Part shown: positions 41,311 through 50,278 of the stretch, in pieces
How positions within the stretch are numbered: position 1 is the first letter of the stretch
Layout: each line of letters begins with the position of its first letter
Origin: Stramenopiles sp. TOSAG23-2
Lineage: Eukaryota; Sar
DNA length: 64,000 bases
Direction: 5' to 3'
Assembly (NCBI GenBank): GCA_900128395.1
Contig: LT649235.1
Span: 25,959-89,958 of the forward strand
The notes under the pieces: generated by a model
Seen by the model: the letters and a program-made list of their open reading frames with translations, nothing else
The model's database searches: none
Told to the model about the DNA's origin: nothing
Position numbers and translations under genes: made by a program

Positions 41311-42348
41311 CTTGTTTCTTTACTTAAAATATATAATATATATGTATTTAAAAATGTCCTGAAAACTCTTACTATATAGTATTTTATATATATATGTATA
41401 AATGTTCTGTATCACTGAAGATGTCTATCTGTCTGTATATTATAAATATATATATATATCTATTTCGTGTAAATATATTAATTGCAATACTGTGTAATGT
41501 TATTTCTATTATATTAAAGATTGCTAAAATACAATTTATCAATAGTGTGTATTGTTATTTTTGAGAATTTTTTGGAAAGAGTTGGATGTGGAAATCACTG
41601 GCCATGACATATTCTCCAGCCTGTGTCTATAGTATTTATTGTTTATCGGTATTCCACCTGTTGTACCTTACTATATTATAACATAGAAATAGTATTGTAT
41701 ATGGAAATACCAGGCCAGTAGCACCAAAGGAAAGCCACAAAAGCCTTTGATGGAAAGCTGATGGAAAGCCTGGAAAGCCTGTGGAAAGCCTGTGGAAAGC
41801 CTGGAAAGCCTGTCGTCTGCTGTGCTGCTGTGTGTGTGGGTGGGAACACAAGAACGCTGGAACGCTGGAACGCAGGAAAGCCTGTGTTGTGCTGTTGTGT
41901 GTGATGTGATCATGGTGTGGGAAGCCAGAAAGCCTATAATACTGTGATCAGTACTTGTACAGTATACTATAGATCTACCAAATGTACTTAGTACTCGCTC
42001 TGGTGGTCTTTTTTTTTATTTTTTTATTATTATTATTAGATTCTATTATTAATTGAATTAATAATTGTAGTACTGTAGACTTTTGAAAGGATAGATGAAT
42101 CGAACAATCAATCAACAAATATAAATACATAGAAAGAGAAACATCCAGTACATACAAAGGTATACAACTATACATTGATAAGATCATTGATAAATATAAT
42201 ATACCAAATATATACATAAAAATGATAAGAAATACGTTAAAAACAATAACAAGAAATGGTTTAATTTATAGGAAGAATAATCATCATATTTATAATCATA
42301 ATAATAATAGTCATTGATAAATATAATATACCAAATATATACATAAAA
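41311..42348. promoter_or_regulatory. Divergent promoter spacer eL18/bL21m with minisatellite and tandem duplication
   Basis: It contains TACCAGG at 41708-41714, a G-rich minisatellite (about 41740-41940) and the upstream copy of a 127-bp exact duplication that ends at the bL21m gene. Confidence 0.55.
41740..41940. repeat. GGAAAGCCTG minisatellite
   Basis: Irregular array of GGAAAGCCTG(T) units (about seven) followed by GAACGCTG units (three) and GT-rich sequence. It is the most GC- and G-skewed stretch of the spacer. Confidence 0.65.
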
Positions 42349-42438
42349 ATGATAAGAAATACGTTAAAAACAATAACAAGAAATGGTTTAATTTATAGGA
42401 AGAATAATCATCATATTTATAATCATAATAATAATAGT
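42184..42438. repeat. Exact 127-bp tandem duplication at the bL21m 5' end
   Basis: 42184-42311 is repeated without mismatch at 42311-42438 (one shared base at the junction). Each copy carries the bL21m ATG and first codons. In the upstream copy the ATG at 42222 opens a 31-codon frame that stops at the junction. Confidence 0.9.
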
Positions 42439-42888
42439 TGTAGAAATATAAAATTTTTGTTAAATACATCATCATCATCATTATCATATTCATCATCTCC
42501 ATCGCCTTTTTCTGTAGTAGAGCACAAAATTCATGTTGAAAATTCTCAACCTGATGCACCACATTCATTTGCTGTTATAAAAATGAGTGGGACACAGTAT
42601 AAGGTAACAATTGATGATGTCATTACAACACATAAAATAAAAGATGTGAAAGTAGGAGAACAAATGGAAATTAATGACGTTTTATTAATAGGTACAAAGG
42701 ATCAAACAATTGTCGGCCGGCCTTTAATACCAAATGCAAAAGTCATTGCAACTGTTGAAGAGCAAACAAGAGATAAGAAATTGATTGTATTTAAAAAGAA
42801 GAAAAGGAAAGGATACAAGAAGAAGCAAGGACATAGAAGTTATATAACAGTATTGCGAATTAATGATATTGTTAATGATAATGAATAA
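42349..42888 (+). CDS. MRPL21: Mitochondrial large ribosomal subunit protein bL21m
   Basis: A 179-residue protein with a basic, Asn/His-rich mitochondrial presequence (about residues 1-60) followed by a complete bL21 domain: FAVIKMSGTQYKVTIDDVI, VGEQMEINDVLLIGTKDQTIVGRPLI and the signature FKKKKRKGYKKKQGHRSYITVLRI, which contacts rRNA. The chosen start is the ATG inside the second copy of a 127-bp tandem duplication. Collapsing the duplication would use the identical ATG at 42222, so the protein is unaffected, but the extra copy would place a 31-codon upstream frame in the leader. Confidence 0.88.
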   Translation: MIRNTLKTITRNGLIYRKNNHHIYNHNNNSCRNIKFLLNTSSSSLSYSSSPSPFSVVEHKIHVENSQPDAPHSFAVIKMSGTQYKVTIDDVITTHKIKDVKVGEQMEINDVLLIGTKDQTIVGRPLIPNAKVIATVEEQTRDKKLIVFKKKKRKGYKKKQGHRSYITVLRINDIVNDNE

Positions 42889-42962
42889 AAACGTGGTATG
42901 ATGTGATGAACACACACACACATTTTTTTCCAGATATATATTATGATGTGGAGATGAAAGCT

Positions 42963-43030
42963 CAGAGAGAGAGACCCTACAGCAAAACTAAGCGCGCACC
43001 CCCCGACATTTTGATTTTTTAAATATATAC

Positions 43031-43066
<36 letters not shown>

Positions 43067-43134
43067 GTATATATTTAAAAAATCAAAATGTCGGGGGGTG
43101 CGCGCTTAGTTTTGCTGTAGGGTCTCTCTCTCTG
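42963..43134. repeat. 172-bp perfect palindrome
   Basis: The left arm from CAGAGAGAGAGACC through GCGCGCACCCCCCG to the TATA centre is mirrored exactly by the right arm ending GGTCTCTCTCTCTG. The centre of symmetry is between 43048 and 43049. Confidence 0.9.
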
Positions 43135-43185
43135 AAGCAAAACTAAGCGCGCACCCCCCGACATTTTGATTTTTTAAATATATAC

Positions 43186-43210
<25 letters not shown>
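43135..43210. repeat. Third arm of the palindrome (direct copy of the left arm)
   Basis: From AAGCAAAACTAAGCGCGCACC onward it repeats the left arm through the TATACATATGTATA core and runs into a longer (TA)n tract. Confidence 0.8.
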
Positions 43211-43239
<29 letters not shown>

Positions 43240-43488
43240 ATGATGGTTAAAATATAGTGTTATATAAAATAGTTTTACCATATCCTATGTATCATATCAT
43301 ACTCATTGCACTTTAAACTGTGTATGCAAGAAGGATCATGATATACTCTACCACGGTACGATGTATCACACACCTTTGAACATTACACGGTTTTCAATTG
43401 ATGCATATAATGTGTTAATTGCATCTATTTACCTCCACCAATATTTTTATATCTTAAAAATATTGGCACCACACTCTGTGGATTTCAA

Positions 43489-43612
43489 TGAACTCTATCG
43501 CAATGTTACGATTCATTGTCCATCTTTCAGTTTAGTGCAATAGATATAAAAAATTCTCTTTGAACTCTATCGCAATGTTACGATTCATTGTCCATCTTTC
43601 AGTTTAGTGAGA
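43489..43612. repeat. 52-bp direct repeat, 72-bp period
   Basis: TGAACTCTATCGCAATGTTA through CAGTTTAGTG occurs at 43489 and again at 43561, separated by a short AT-rich spacer. The second copy runs into the dispersed repeat. Confidence 0.8.
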
Positions 43613-43685
43613 TAGATTTGTCTCAGTCATTGTATTCTTTCTGGAGAGTAGGAATTATCATGAGTAAATTAAAAAATAAGTTAAA
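43609..43685 (-). repeat. Dispersed 3'-spacer repeat, reverse-strand copy
   Basis: Read on the minus strand it gives TTTTTTAATTTACTCATG, GATAATTCC, CCAGAAAGAATACAATGACTGAGAC and CTATCTCAC, very close to the copies at 8168 and 49602. Confidence 0.7.
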
Positions 43686-43746
43686 TTGCATATATGTACT
43701 CTATCTCACGAAATATAGAGTCAAGATCCTAAAGCTCTAATGCACG

Positions 43747-44343
43747 TCACAATTCACTGCCATTAGAAAAACCAAAATTTCTATCAAATGAAAAAAATGA
43801 TTGAATTAAAAATAACATTGAAATAATTAAAATAAGACGAGTGACATAAGATTTTTCCCACATCCATATAATTATACGCACCGACATGGATGTTTTACAA
43901 ACATCTATATACCTTCGCCAACAAGTTGGTAGTTTTGTTGGATCTGCTTTTTGTAATATTTCTCCATTTGTTCCAACATATGGATAGGCTTTGCCATTGG
44001 GCAAATAGGCATCGAGGTCAAAAAAAGATTGTATCTCGAGACACGATGCTTTCGTTACCATATTATTTACATCATTTATGTTTCCATATTTAAAATTCTT
44101 ATCAAAAATTGCCTTCTTTAATGTAAGAGCATGTTTCTTCTTGTCTAGCCTAATATCGTTGTAATAAACTTTTAAATGTACAAATGGTATATTATATGCT
44201 TGAAAGATACGTACTAATAATTCAGCAATTGTATCGTTAGAATTTATCAGAATTTTACGAAATGGTTTTTTCTTCTCAATCTCATTTTTATGAGTTACAT
44301 ATACAAACATATTCTCCGTTGAGGAGGATGGAATAGACGACAT
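43747..44343 (-). CDS. Tail-anchored-like protein of unknown function
   Basis: A 198-residue protein. The N-terminal half (FVYVTHKNEIEKKKPFRKILI, TIAELLVRIFQAYNI, HLKVYYNDIRLDKKKH) has the strand-strand-helix-strand order of a ubiquitin-like fold, which is inference. A WRRYIDVCKTSMSVRIIIWMWEKSY segment and a hydrophobic stretch (about residues 165-185, VTRLILIISMLFLIQSFF) follow, leaving a short tail, so the protein is probably membrane-anchored near its C-terminus with the N-terminus in the cytosol. No family is recognised. It lies upstream, on the same strand, of nothing else closer than BBS1's 3' end (361 bp). Confidence 0.55.
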   Translation of the reverse strand: MSSIPSSSTENMFVYVTHKNEIEKKKPFRKILINSNDTIAELLVRIFQAYNIPFVHLKVYYNDIRLDKKKHALTLKKAIFDKNFKYGNINDVNNMVTKASCLEIQSFFDLDAYLPNGKAYPYVGTNGEILQKADPTKLPTCWRRYIDVCKTSMSVRIIIWMWEKSYVTRLILIISMLFLIQSFFSFDRNFGFSNGSEL

Positions 44344-44704
44344 GCCACTAAATTTATTATACTTTTGACGTATATGTATATAATATACGTATATTATATA
44401 TATATATGTATTATATTTAGATTATATATTTTTATTATTCTATTTTATATATACAATTATTTCTGGTATTTATTTAGTATAAGATTTACTTTTACTCTCT
44501 CCACTTACTAGGTATTTCTGGTATTTATATTTTTTTTTATTTTTAAATATGTATCTCAAGATCTCAAGAAAAAGAGGAGGAGGGTGCGAGCAGAGTTTAG
44601 TATATATCTATAGACACACACACGCGTGCTAAAATATACGTACGACGCGAGTATAAACTGTAATATTTTTGCAAAAAGATTAAAATTTAATATATTATAA
44701 AAAA
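44344..44704. other. Spacer: promoter of the unknown gene and 3' end of BBS1
   Basis: AT-rich, with two TTTCTGGTATTTAT words (44459 and 44512) and CGTACGACGCGAG near the BBS1 end. No gene. Confidence 0.4.
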
Positions 44705-46633
44705 CTAAATCTCTTCAGGTGCTATTTCGGATATTGGCATATTAACAACGGCAACTATCATTGGTACACTGCCTTTCATAGTTGTTAAAATAATGTGTAT
44801 TTCCCCAGCACCACCATTCTCATCAATGCATTCAACATCAAATACACGATGATACAATAAACCTGGTATTAACAATGGTACTATTTGCAATGCATCATTC
44901 ACTTTGTATAATCGTGTATCAAAATGCGCTACTAATGGCGCGTGCATGATGGTCTCTTTTCCAGTATTTTGTATATCAACAATTAAACGGAAATTAGGTC
45001 CTAATCCTTGTACACGAACGTTTATACGAACATTTGTTGCTGACATTGCTGTACTCATCACTGGTCCATCATTATCAGCCATACCACTTGATGCTCCTTC
45101 TGCCCCTAAAATTTTAACATATGCTCTAGCAGTCGTTAAACGCAATTTACATAAATCACGTTGAAATGCTCTATGCATTGCTACTGCTTGTTCTCGCTCG
45201 CGTTGTGTTTGATCAACGTACATTTTAGTACGTTTAGGGACATTTAAAGGCATGTCCTGCTCTGGTGGTGCACCCGGTTTCCCTCCACCTTCCAATGATC
45301 CCATACGAGATAAAAATTTGACGTGCAATGAGCCACCTTGTGTAGCTATTAAAAATGCACTTGGCTCCCTACCATATGAACCGAATTTCATAGCCCTAAC
45401 ACGACCATCAACTTTGAACAAAGAGACTTGATTTTTACCATTATAAACACGCACTTCACCGATTTCTAATGCGACTGCGTAGCATTCAGTTACTCGATCG
45501 CGCCTAACAGTAACGGCTTCAAGGTTTGTAATAGGACATGGCATATATAAGCTAAAATCTTTTTTCCCTTTACGACGATATACATGTATGGTATTATCCA
45601 TGCAAGCAACACATATTTTATAAGTTTCAATATTATTTTTTTCCAAACATATTACATCGACTGGTTGAGCTTCTAATTCAATTTTTTTACCACTCAATTC
45701 ACCTTTCATTGAAGATGAGCCTTTCATTTGATATATATTTCCATCCCTGCATGCAGCGACGATTCGATAACCGACATCATATGTTCCTACTATCGCCATT
45801 TTTGTCGGTACGCTTGGCAATTTACATTGGGCTTGAATGCTTTTGCCTGCTGGATCTAAAATCAAAATAGTCTTTGCTTCAGTTCCTATTACTAAGCTAC
45901 CTACTGCATCCGCTTCATCAAATTCCTTATTCAATGTTTTCATACATGTTACAACAGTCTGTTGTTTCAATGGCAAATTTCTAGAAAGTTTCACAAATTC
46001 AGCTCTCTCTTCTTGTTTCGATAATGATAATAAATAATGAGAACGTGATGTTAACGGCACTCCTTTATCTCGAGCTTCTGCCAATTTTTGTACAGCTATG
46101 TCATGATTTATACTACTTTTACCTTTCTTCTTCTTCTTTTTCTTCTTTTTCTTCTTATCGTATTCATCATCATCATCATCATCATCGTCATCCTCTCCTT
46201 CTTCATCCTCCTCATCTTCCTCATCATTTTTTTTACCTTGTTTCTTTATATCATCCCATATCAATTTCTCAGTTTCATGTATATCTACCGACGGCAAAGT
46301 AAATTTAAAATATGGCCTTAAATTACGGTAACAATAAACAAAAGATCCAGTTGCAACTGCTAGTGTTGGTATTCGTGGTCTATGTATATCTGGGTAAAAT
46401 GCGCATAAAGCGACTGGAAGACCTAATAATGCATGATCAGAAACAAGTGCTGTACCTTTAAAAACTCTTAACCGCATGTCGGAGTCTGCAGTAATAAGGC
46501 AGTTATCTCCGTCCCCAGCTAAGTTTGCAAGTTCTATGGTAGAACTATGACATTTAATTTGTGCAACTGGATCATACAATGCAGATATCCATGGATCTTT
46601 TTTCTTTTTACTTTTATTATTATTGTTCGCCAT
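44705..46633 (-). CDS. BBS1: Bardet-Biedl syndrome 1 protein, BBSome subunit
   Basis: A 642-residue protein matching BBS1, the BBSome subunit that binds ARL6 and links membrane cargo to intraflagellar transport. It starts with PWISALYDPVAQIKCHSS, then RPRIPTLAVATGSFVYCYRNLRPYFKFTLP, KQQTVVTCMKTLNKEFDEADAVGSLVIGTEAKTILILDP, the beta-propeller blades (LPSVPTKMAIVGTYDVGYRIVAACRDGNIY) and FGSYGREPSAFLIATQGGSLHVKFL. The C-terminal region has the GAE-like/adaptin-ear segment. A long Asp/Glu then Lys-rich insert (about residues 137-172) interrupts the first propeller region and is absent from the human protein. It proves a ciliated organism with BBSome-dependent membrane trafficking. Confidence 0.9.
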   Translation of the reverse strand: MANNNNKSKKKKDPWISALYDPVAQIKCHSSTIELANLAGDGDNCLITADSDMRLRVFKGTALVSDHALLGLPVALCAFYPDIHRPRIPTLAVATGSFVYCYRNLRPYFKFTLPSVDIHETEKLIWDDIKKQGKKNDEEDEEDEEGEDDDDDDDDDEYDKKKKKKKKKKKGKSSINHDIAVQKLAEARDKGVPLTSRSHYLLSLSKQEERAEFVKLSRNLPLKQQTVVTCMKTLNKEFDEADAVGSLVIGTEAKTILILDPAGKSIQAQCKLPSVPTKMAIVGTYDVGYRIVAACRDGNIYQMKGSSSMKGELSGKKIELEAQPVDVICLEKNNIETYKICVACMDNTIHVYRRKGKKDFSLYMPCPITNLEAVTVRRDRVTECYAVALEIGEVRVYNGKNQVSLFKVDGRVRAMKFGSYGREPSAFLIATQGGSLHVKFLSRMGSLEGGGKPGAPPEQDMPLNVPKRTKMYVDQTQREREQAVAMHRAFQRDLCKLRLTTARAYVKILGAEGASSGMADNDGPVMSTAMSATNVRINVRVQGLGPNFRLIVDIQNTGKETIMHAPLVAHFDTRLYKVNDALQIVPLLIPGLLYHRVFDVECIDENGGAGEIHIILTTMKGSVPMIVAVVNMPISEIAPEEI

Positions 46634-46913
46634 GGTACATATATGTATGTATATCTCCTATTGTTGTACTACCTATTCCTCTGTTCACACAAATACACCG
46701 AGACAGATAGACAGACAGGCAGGCAGGTATACACACACATATATACATTTCAACCCATTGTCTATATATAATAGTATTATATATAATATTCATTTTATTA
46801 TTTATTATTAAATACATATTGCGTCCCTTATGATACATGTATGTTAATGTTGTGGTGATATCATACCTCTTAGTAGGAAGCAACATAGTCTAAGCAACAT
46901 AATGCCTGCCCCC

Positions 46914-47136
46914 ACATGAGCTGATGGAAGAATTTAATATTTTTGAATTGGACACTTAAATACTGTATAGTATTTAGTATACTAAACTATATAGATGAAT
47001 ATCATTTTTTCACTCTCCTGTAAACATGAGCTGATGGAAGAATTTAATATTTTTGAATTGGACACTTAAATACTGTATAGTATTTAGTATACTAAACTAT
47101 ATAGATGAATATCATTTTTTCACTCTCCTGTAAACA
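46914..47136. repeat. Exact 110-bp tandem duplication in a promoter spacer
   Basis: 46914-47026 equals 47024-47136 without mismatch (3 bp shared at the junction). It is non-coding. Confidence 0.9.
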
Positions 47137-47143
47137 CCTGGTA
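47135..47143. promoter_or_regulatory. CACCTGGTA variant of the palindromic element
   Basis: One mismatch from the consensus. It lies directly at the end of the tandem duplication and continues AATT. Confidence 0.38.
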
Positions 47144-47226
47144 ATTTGGAAAGAGATAGGCCAGAGATGCACAGATGTTTTAGTTTCGATGTTTCGATGT
47201 TTCGATTTGATTTGTGGAAAATATAA

Positions 47227-47235
47227 TACCAGGTA
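47227..47235. promoter_or_regulatory. TACCAGGTA palindromic element
   Basis: Exact match to TACCWGGTA, 92 bp after the previous copy and about 370 bp before the ankyrin gene start. Confidence 0.43.
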
Positions 47236-47602
47236 CTTACCTTTGTTGCACCTTTTGTTATTTGTTATTAATTGAATTAATTATCAATAATTTATATATA
47301 TATCTAGAATTGAATATTTTTATGAATAAGAATATATCGAAAGAAAGAAAAACCGAATAAATGTATATGTATATGTATATATATATATATATGTAGGTAT
47401 ACATATTTTCATATAATAAATAGTTATAGTAACAAATGGAAGACATGGATTAGAATAAAAACAAGAAGGGAAAACAAAAAGAAGAGTAGATTCGTTTTTT
47501 TGTTATTTTTTTTTTTTTCTTATAAATTACAAAAAAAAATACAAGTTATATTATATTTTTTTCGATAGATAGGTTCATAAAATAATAATAATAATAGAAT
47601 AG

Positions 47603-49282
47603 TTGATGGACACTGATAGATCGGACGAAGGGCAATTTTCGACCCCGCGCGCTGGTGCACGGCAAGCAGGTTATTCCAGTGCATCTGATAATGAAGGTGA
47701 TGGTGGTCAAGGCTATAGTTCAGCAAGGTCATGGACGTCTGATAACGAGTATGGTACACCACGAAATAGTGGCAATTTAGTTAGTTCCGATAGTGAAGTA
47801 GATGGGTTTTATTCTGGAAGAGAGCAAGACTCTGGTTATGGATCGCAACGGGATCGCAGCAGTCGCACTGTACCAATGCCTTTTGTTGCCGGTGGGAATG
47901 TTCCATATAATGGCAACGGCTCCTATGGATATAAATCATCTGATAATGGTGGATATAGTAGTGGTGGTGGTGGTGGATATCAACATTCGCATCATAGCCA
48001 CCACCACCACCACCACCAACAAGGTAGGCCTCCACCACAACATCAGCAACAATACAATACTCACCAGCAACAGCAATATAATAATAATAACAGTAACAAC
48101 AACAATGGCTACAATAATCATCAACCTAGACCACCACCAAATAATTACAATGGAGGAAATGGATATGATTATAACCATCAACCTAGACCACCACCAAATC
48201 ATCAACAACAATATTATAGTAACCAACCAAGAGGTAATAATACAATGTCATCATCGCAACAAGGTCCAAATAATTATTACGGACCACCATCACAGCAACA
48301 TCATCATGGGGGTAGACCACCGGCACAACAATATGACCAACAATACTATAATAATAATAATAATAATAACAATAACAGCAACAACAACAATGCTTATCAC
48401 CATAATCAATCACAGCAATATAATAATGACCAAGGATATCACCAGCAACAACAAGGTGGAGGCGGTATTGGGAGGCCGCCACCTCAGCAACATTATAATT
48501 CACAACATGGTCGACCAATGCAACAAAGTGGTCGACCACCACCACAACAGCGTCAACAACAATATAATCAACAGCAACAATACGATTATGGACCACGAGG
48601 TGGTGGTGGAAACTATCATCATACACAGAATAATAATAGCAATAACAATAACTATAATTCAGGCTATAATAATCAAGATCATAATGGTTATCAACAACAA
48701 CAACGGTATTACCAGGAAGATGGTGGAAATCACGAATACGGTGGAAAAGTTAACGAAGGTGGTGGTGGTGGACAATACATGCATAATACTGGACCGACAA
48801 TGAAAAAAAATAGATATGAACACCAACAACCACCGCCATCAACTACACAGCCATCTCCCGGGAGAACTGCTGGGAAGAAAGAATCTTCAATTGGAAATCT
48901 AGGAAATACATATGGGGGCGCTAGCGATGAAGATATACAAGCTGTTTTAAGTGCAGCTAGACACGGTCGGGTTCAAGAAGTCGGTGCATATTTGGATCAA
49001 GGTGTTCCAGTAAATATACGAGATAAATTTGGCAATACCATTTTAGCAATTGCTTGCCAAAATGGGTTGAAAAAAATGGCAAAGCTAGCACTTCGGCGTG
49101 GAGCAGACATTAATTCAAGAAATTATAAGGGAAATACACCATTGCATTTTTGTTTTACATATGGATACGGGGATACACTGGGTAAATATTTAATATCGAA
49201 AGGTGCAGACCCAGCAATTAAAAATCATCAAGGAACGACATGTTACGAAGGTTTAGGTGGTAGTGGAGATAAGAAAAAGTAG
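47603..49282 (+). CDS. Ankyrin-repeat protein with prion-like N-terminus
   Basis: A 559-residue protein. Residues 1-440 are low complexity: Ser/Gly/Asp-rich with repeated GYSSA and SDNE units, then Gln/Asn/Pro/Gly/His/Tyr-rich with recurring QPRPPPN and GRPPPQQ units, the composition of prion-like or condensate-forming domains. Residues about 445-550 are three ankyrin repeats: LSAARHGRVQEVGAYLDQG, NTILAIACQNGLKKMAKLALRRGADIN and NTPLHFCFTYGYGDTLGKYLISKGADP. The C-terminal ankyrin block with an N-terminal disordered extension is common in protist proteins. Partner and function are unknown. Confidence 0.75.
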   Translation: MMDTDRSDEGQFSTPRAGARQAGYSSASDNEGDGGQGYSSARSWTSDNEYGTPRNSGNLVSSDSEVDGFYSGREQDSGYGSQRDRSSRTVPMPFVAGGNVPYNGNGSYGYKSSDNGGYSSGGGGGYQHSHHSHHHHHHQQGRPPPQHQQQYNTHQQQQYNNNNSNNNNGYNNHQPRPPPNNYNGGNGYDYNHQPRPPPNHQQQYYSNQPRGNNTMSSSQQGPNNYYGPPSQQHHHGGRPPAQQYDQQYYNNNNNNNNNSNNNNAYHHNQSQQYNNDQGYHQQQQGGGGIGRPPPQQHYNSQHGRPMQQSGRPPPQQRQQQYNQQQQYDYGPRGGGGNYHHTQNNNSNNNNYNSGYNNQDHNGYQQQQRYYQEDGGNHEYGGKVNEGGGGGQYMHNTGPTMKKNRYEHQQPPPSTTQPSPGRTAGKKESSIGNLGNTYGGASDEDIQAVLSAARHGRVQEVGAYLDQGVPVNIRDKFGNTILAIACQNGLKKMAKLALRRGADINSRNYKGNTPLHFCFTYGYGDTLGKYLISKGADPAIKNHQGTTCYEGLGGSGDKKK

Positions 49283-49601
49283 AGAGAGAAGTAGAGAGAG
49301 GAGATAGAGAAACATAAAAATACGTAAATTACCCACACATCACACGTATTTCGTACGAAGAAAATATTAAAAAAAAAACACGTGTGTGTGTATTTTTTTT
49401 ACGATATAATTCAGTAAACCATCAATCTATTATACGTTCGTACTTCGTAACATCACACGTATTTCGTACGAAGAAAATATTAAAAAAAAAACACGTGTGT
49501 GTGTATTTTTTTTACGATATAATTCAGTAAACCATCAATCTATTATACGTTCGTACTTCGTACGTAGTATAATTAATTTGAGATGCATATGATATATAAC
49601 T

Positions 49602-49710
49602 TATTTTTTAATTTACTCACATGATAATTCCTATGATATCATATATGCATTATGCATACTCTCCAGAAAGAATATCATACAAAATAACTAAAAGACAATA
49701 CACTATCTAA
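49602..49710 (+). repeat. Dispersed 3'-spacer repeat copy
   Basis: Ordered words TTTTTTAATTTACTCACATG, GATAATTCCTATGATATCAT, CTCCAGAAAGAATATCATAC and CACTATCTAA. It lies inside the 427-bp unit. Confidence 0.65.
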
Positions 49711-50033
49711 TTTTTAAATTAATATTAGATTTTAACCAACTATATATGATATACGAACACTCGTATTAACATTTTTTTATAATAAAACACACACACACAC
49801 AAACTATAGCAGTAATAATAACTTCCTCGCGTATTTTAAAATTTTATTTTTCATGTTGTAAATTGTTGATTAAACAACATCACACGTATTTCGTACGAAG
49901 AAAATATTAAAAAAAAAACACGTGTGTGTGTGTATTTTTTTACGATATATGATAATTCAGTAAACCATCAATCTATTATTGGATTATATTCGTACGTTCG
50001 TAGTATAATTAATTTGATGCATATATAACACAC

Positions 50034-50150
50034 TTATTTTTTAATTTACTCACATGATAATTCCTATGATATCATATGCATATGCATACACTCCAGAAAG
50101 AATATCATACGATCTTCGTACAATAACTGAGACAATGTACACTATCTAAT
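50034..50150 (+). repeat. Dispersed 3'-spacer repeat copy
   Basis: Nearly the same as the 49602 copy, with ACAATAACTGAGACAATGTAC retained. It lies in the second 427-bp unit. Confidence 0.65.
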
Positions 50151-50278
50151 TTTTAAATTAAAATATATGATAGTATATGATATACGAACACTCGTATTAA
50201 CATTTTTTTATAAAATAACACACACACACAAACTATAGCAGTAATAATACTTCCTCGCGTATTTTAAAATTTTATTTT

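Larger units (their letters stand above)
42889..43746. other. Convergent spacer with large palindrome and repeats
   Basis: It contains a 172-bp perfect palindrome plus a third arm, a 52-bp direct repeat and a reverse-strand copy of the dispersed repeat. No gene seen. Confidence 0.6.
46634..47602. promoter_or_regulatory. Divergent promoter spacer BBS1/ankyrin gene
   Basis: It contains an AGAC/AGGC tetranucleotide run near 46700-46728, a 110-bp exact tandem duplication, CACCTGGTA at 47135, TACCAGGTA at 47227, a triple GTTTCGAT at about 47183-47205 and (TA)n runs. Confidence 0.6.
49283..50278. other. Convergent spacer built from repeated 3' sequence
   Basis: It holds three starts of the same unit (49338, 49451, 49878), two copies of the dispersed repeat, and a duplicate of the RBR gene's last codons at 49852-49877. 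TACGA/TCGTA words are dense. No further gene. Confidence 0.65.

Noticed and set aside
42963-43210. Palindrome as a transposon with a transposase
   Set aside because: No coding frame lies between or beside the arms and no target duplication is visible; only a non-autonomous element or artefact remains.
47802-48803. 333-codon frame inside the ankyrin gene
   Set aside because: It is a shifted reading of the CAA/CCA/AAT repeats of the real frame; its Ile/Thr/Asn-only composition shows this.
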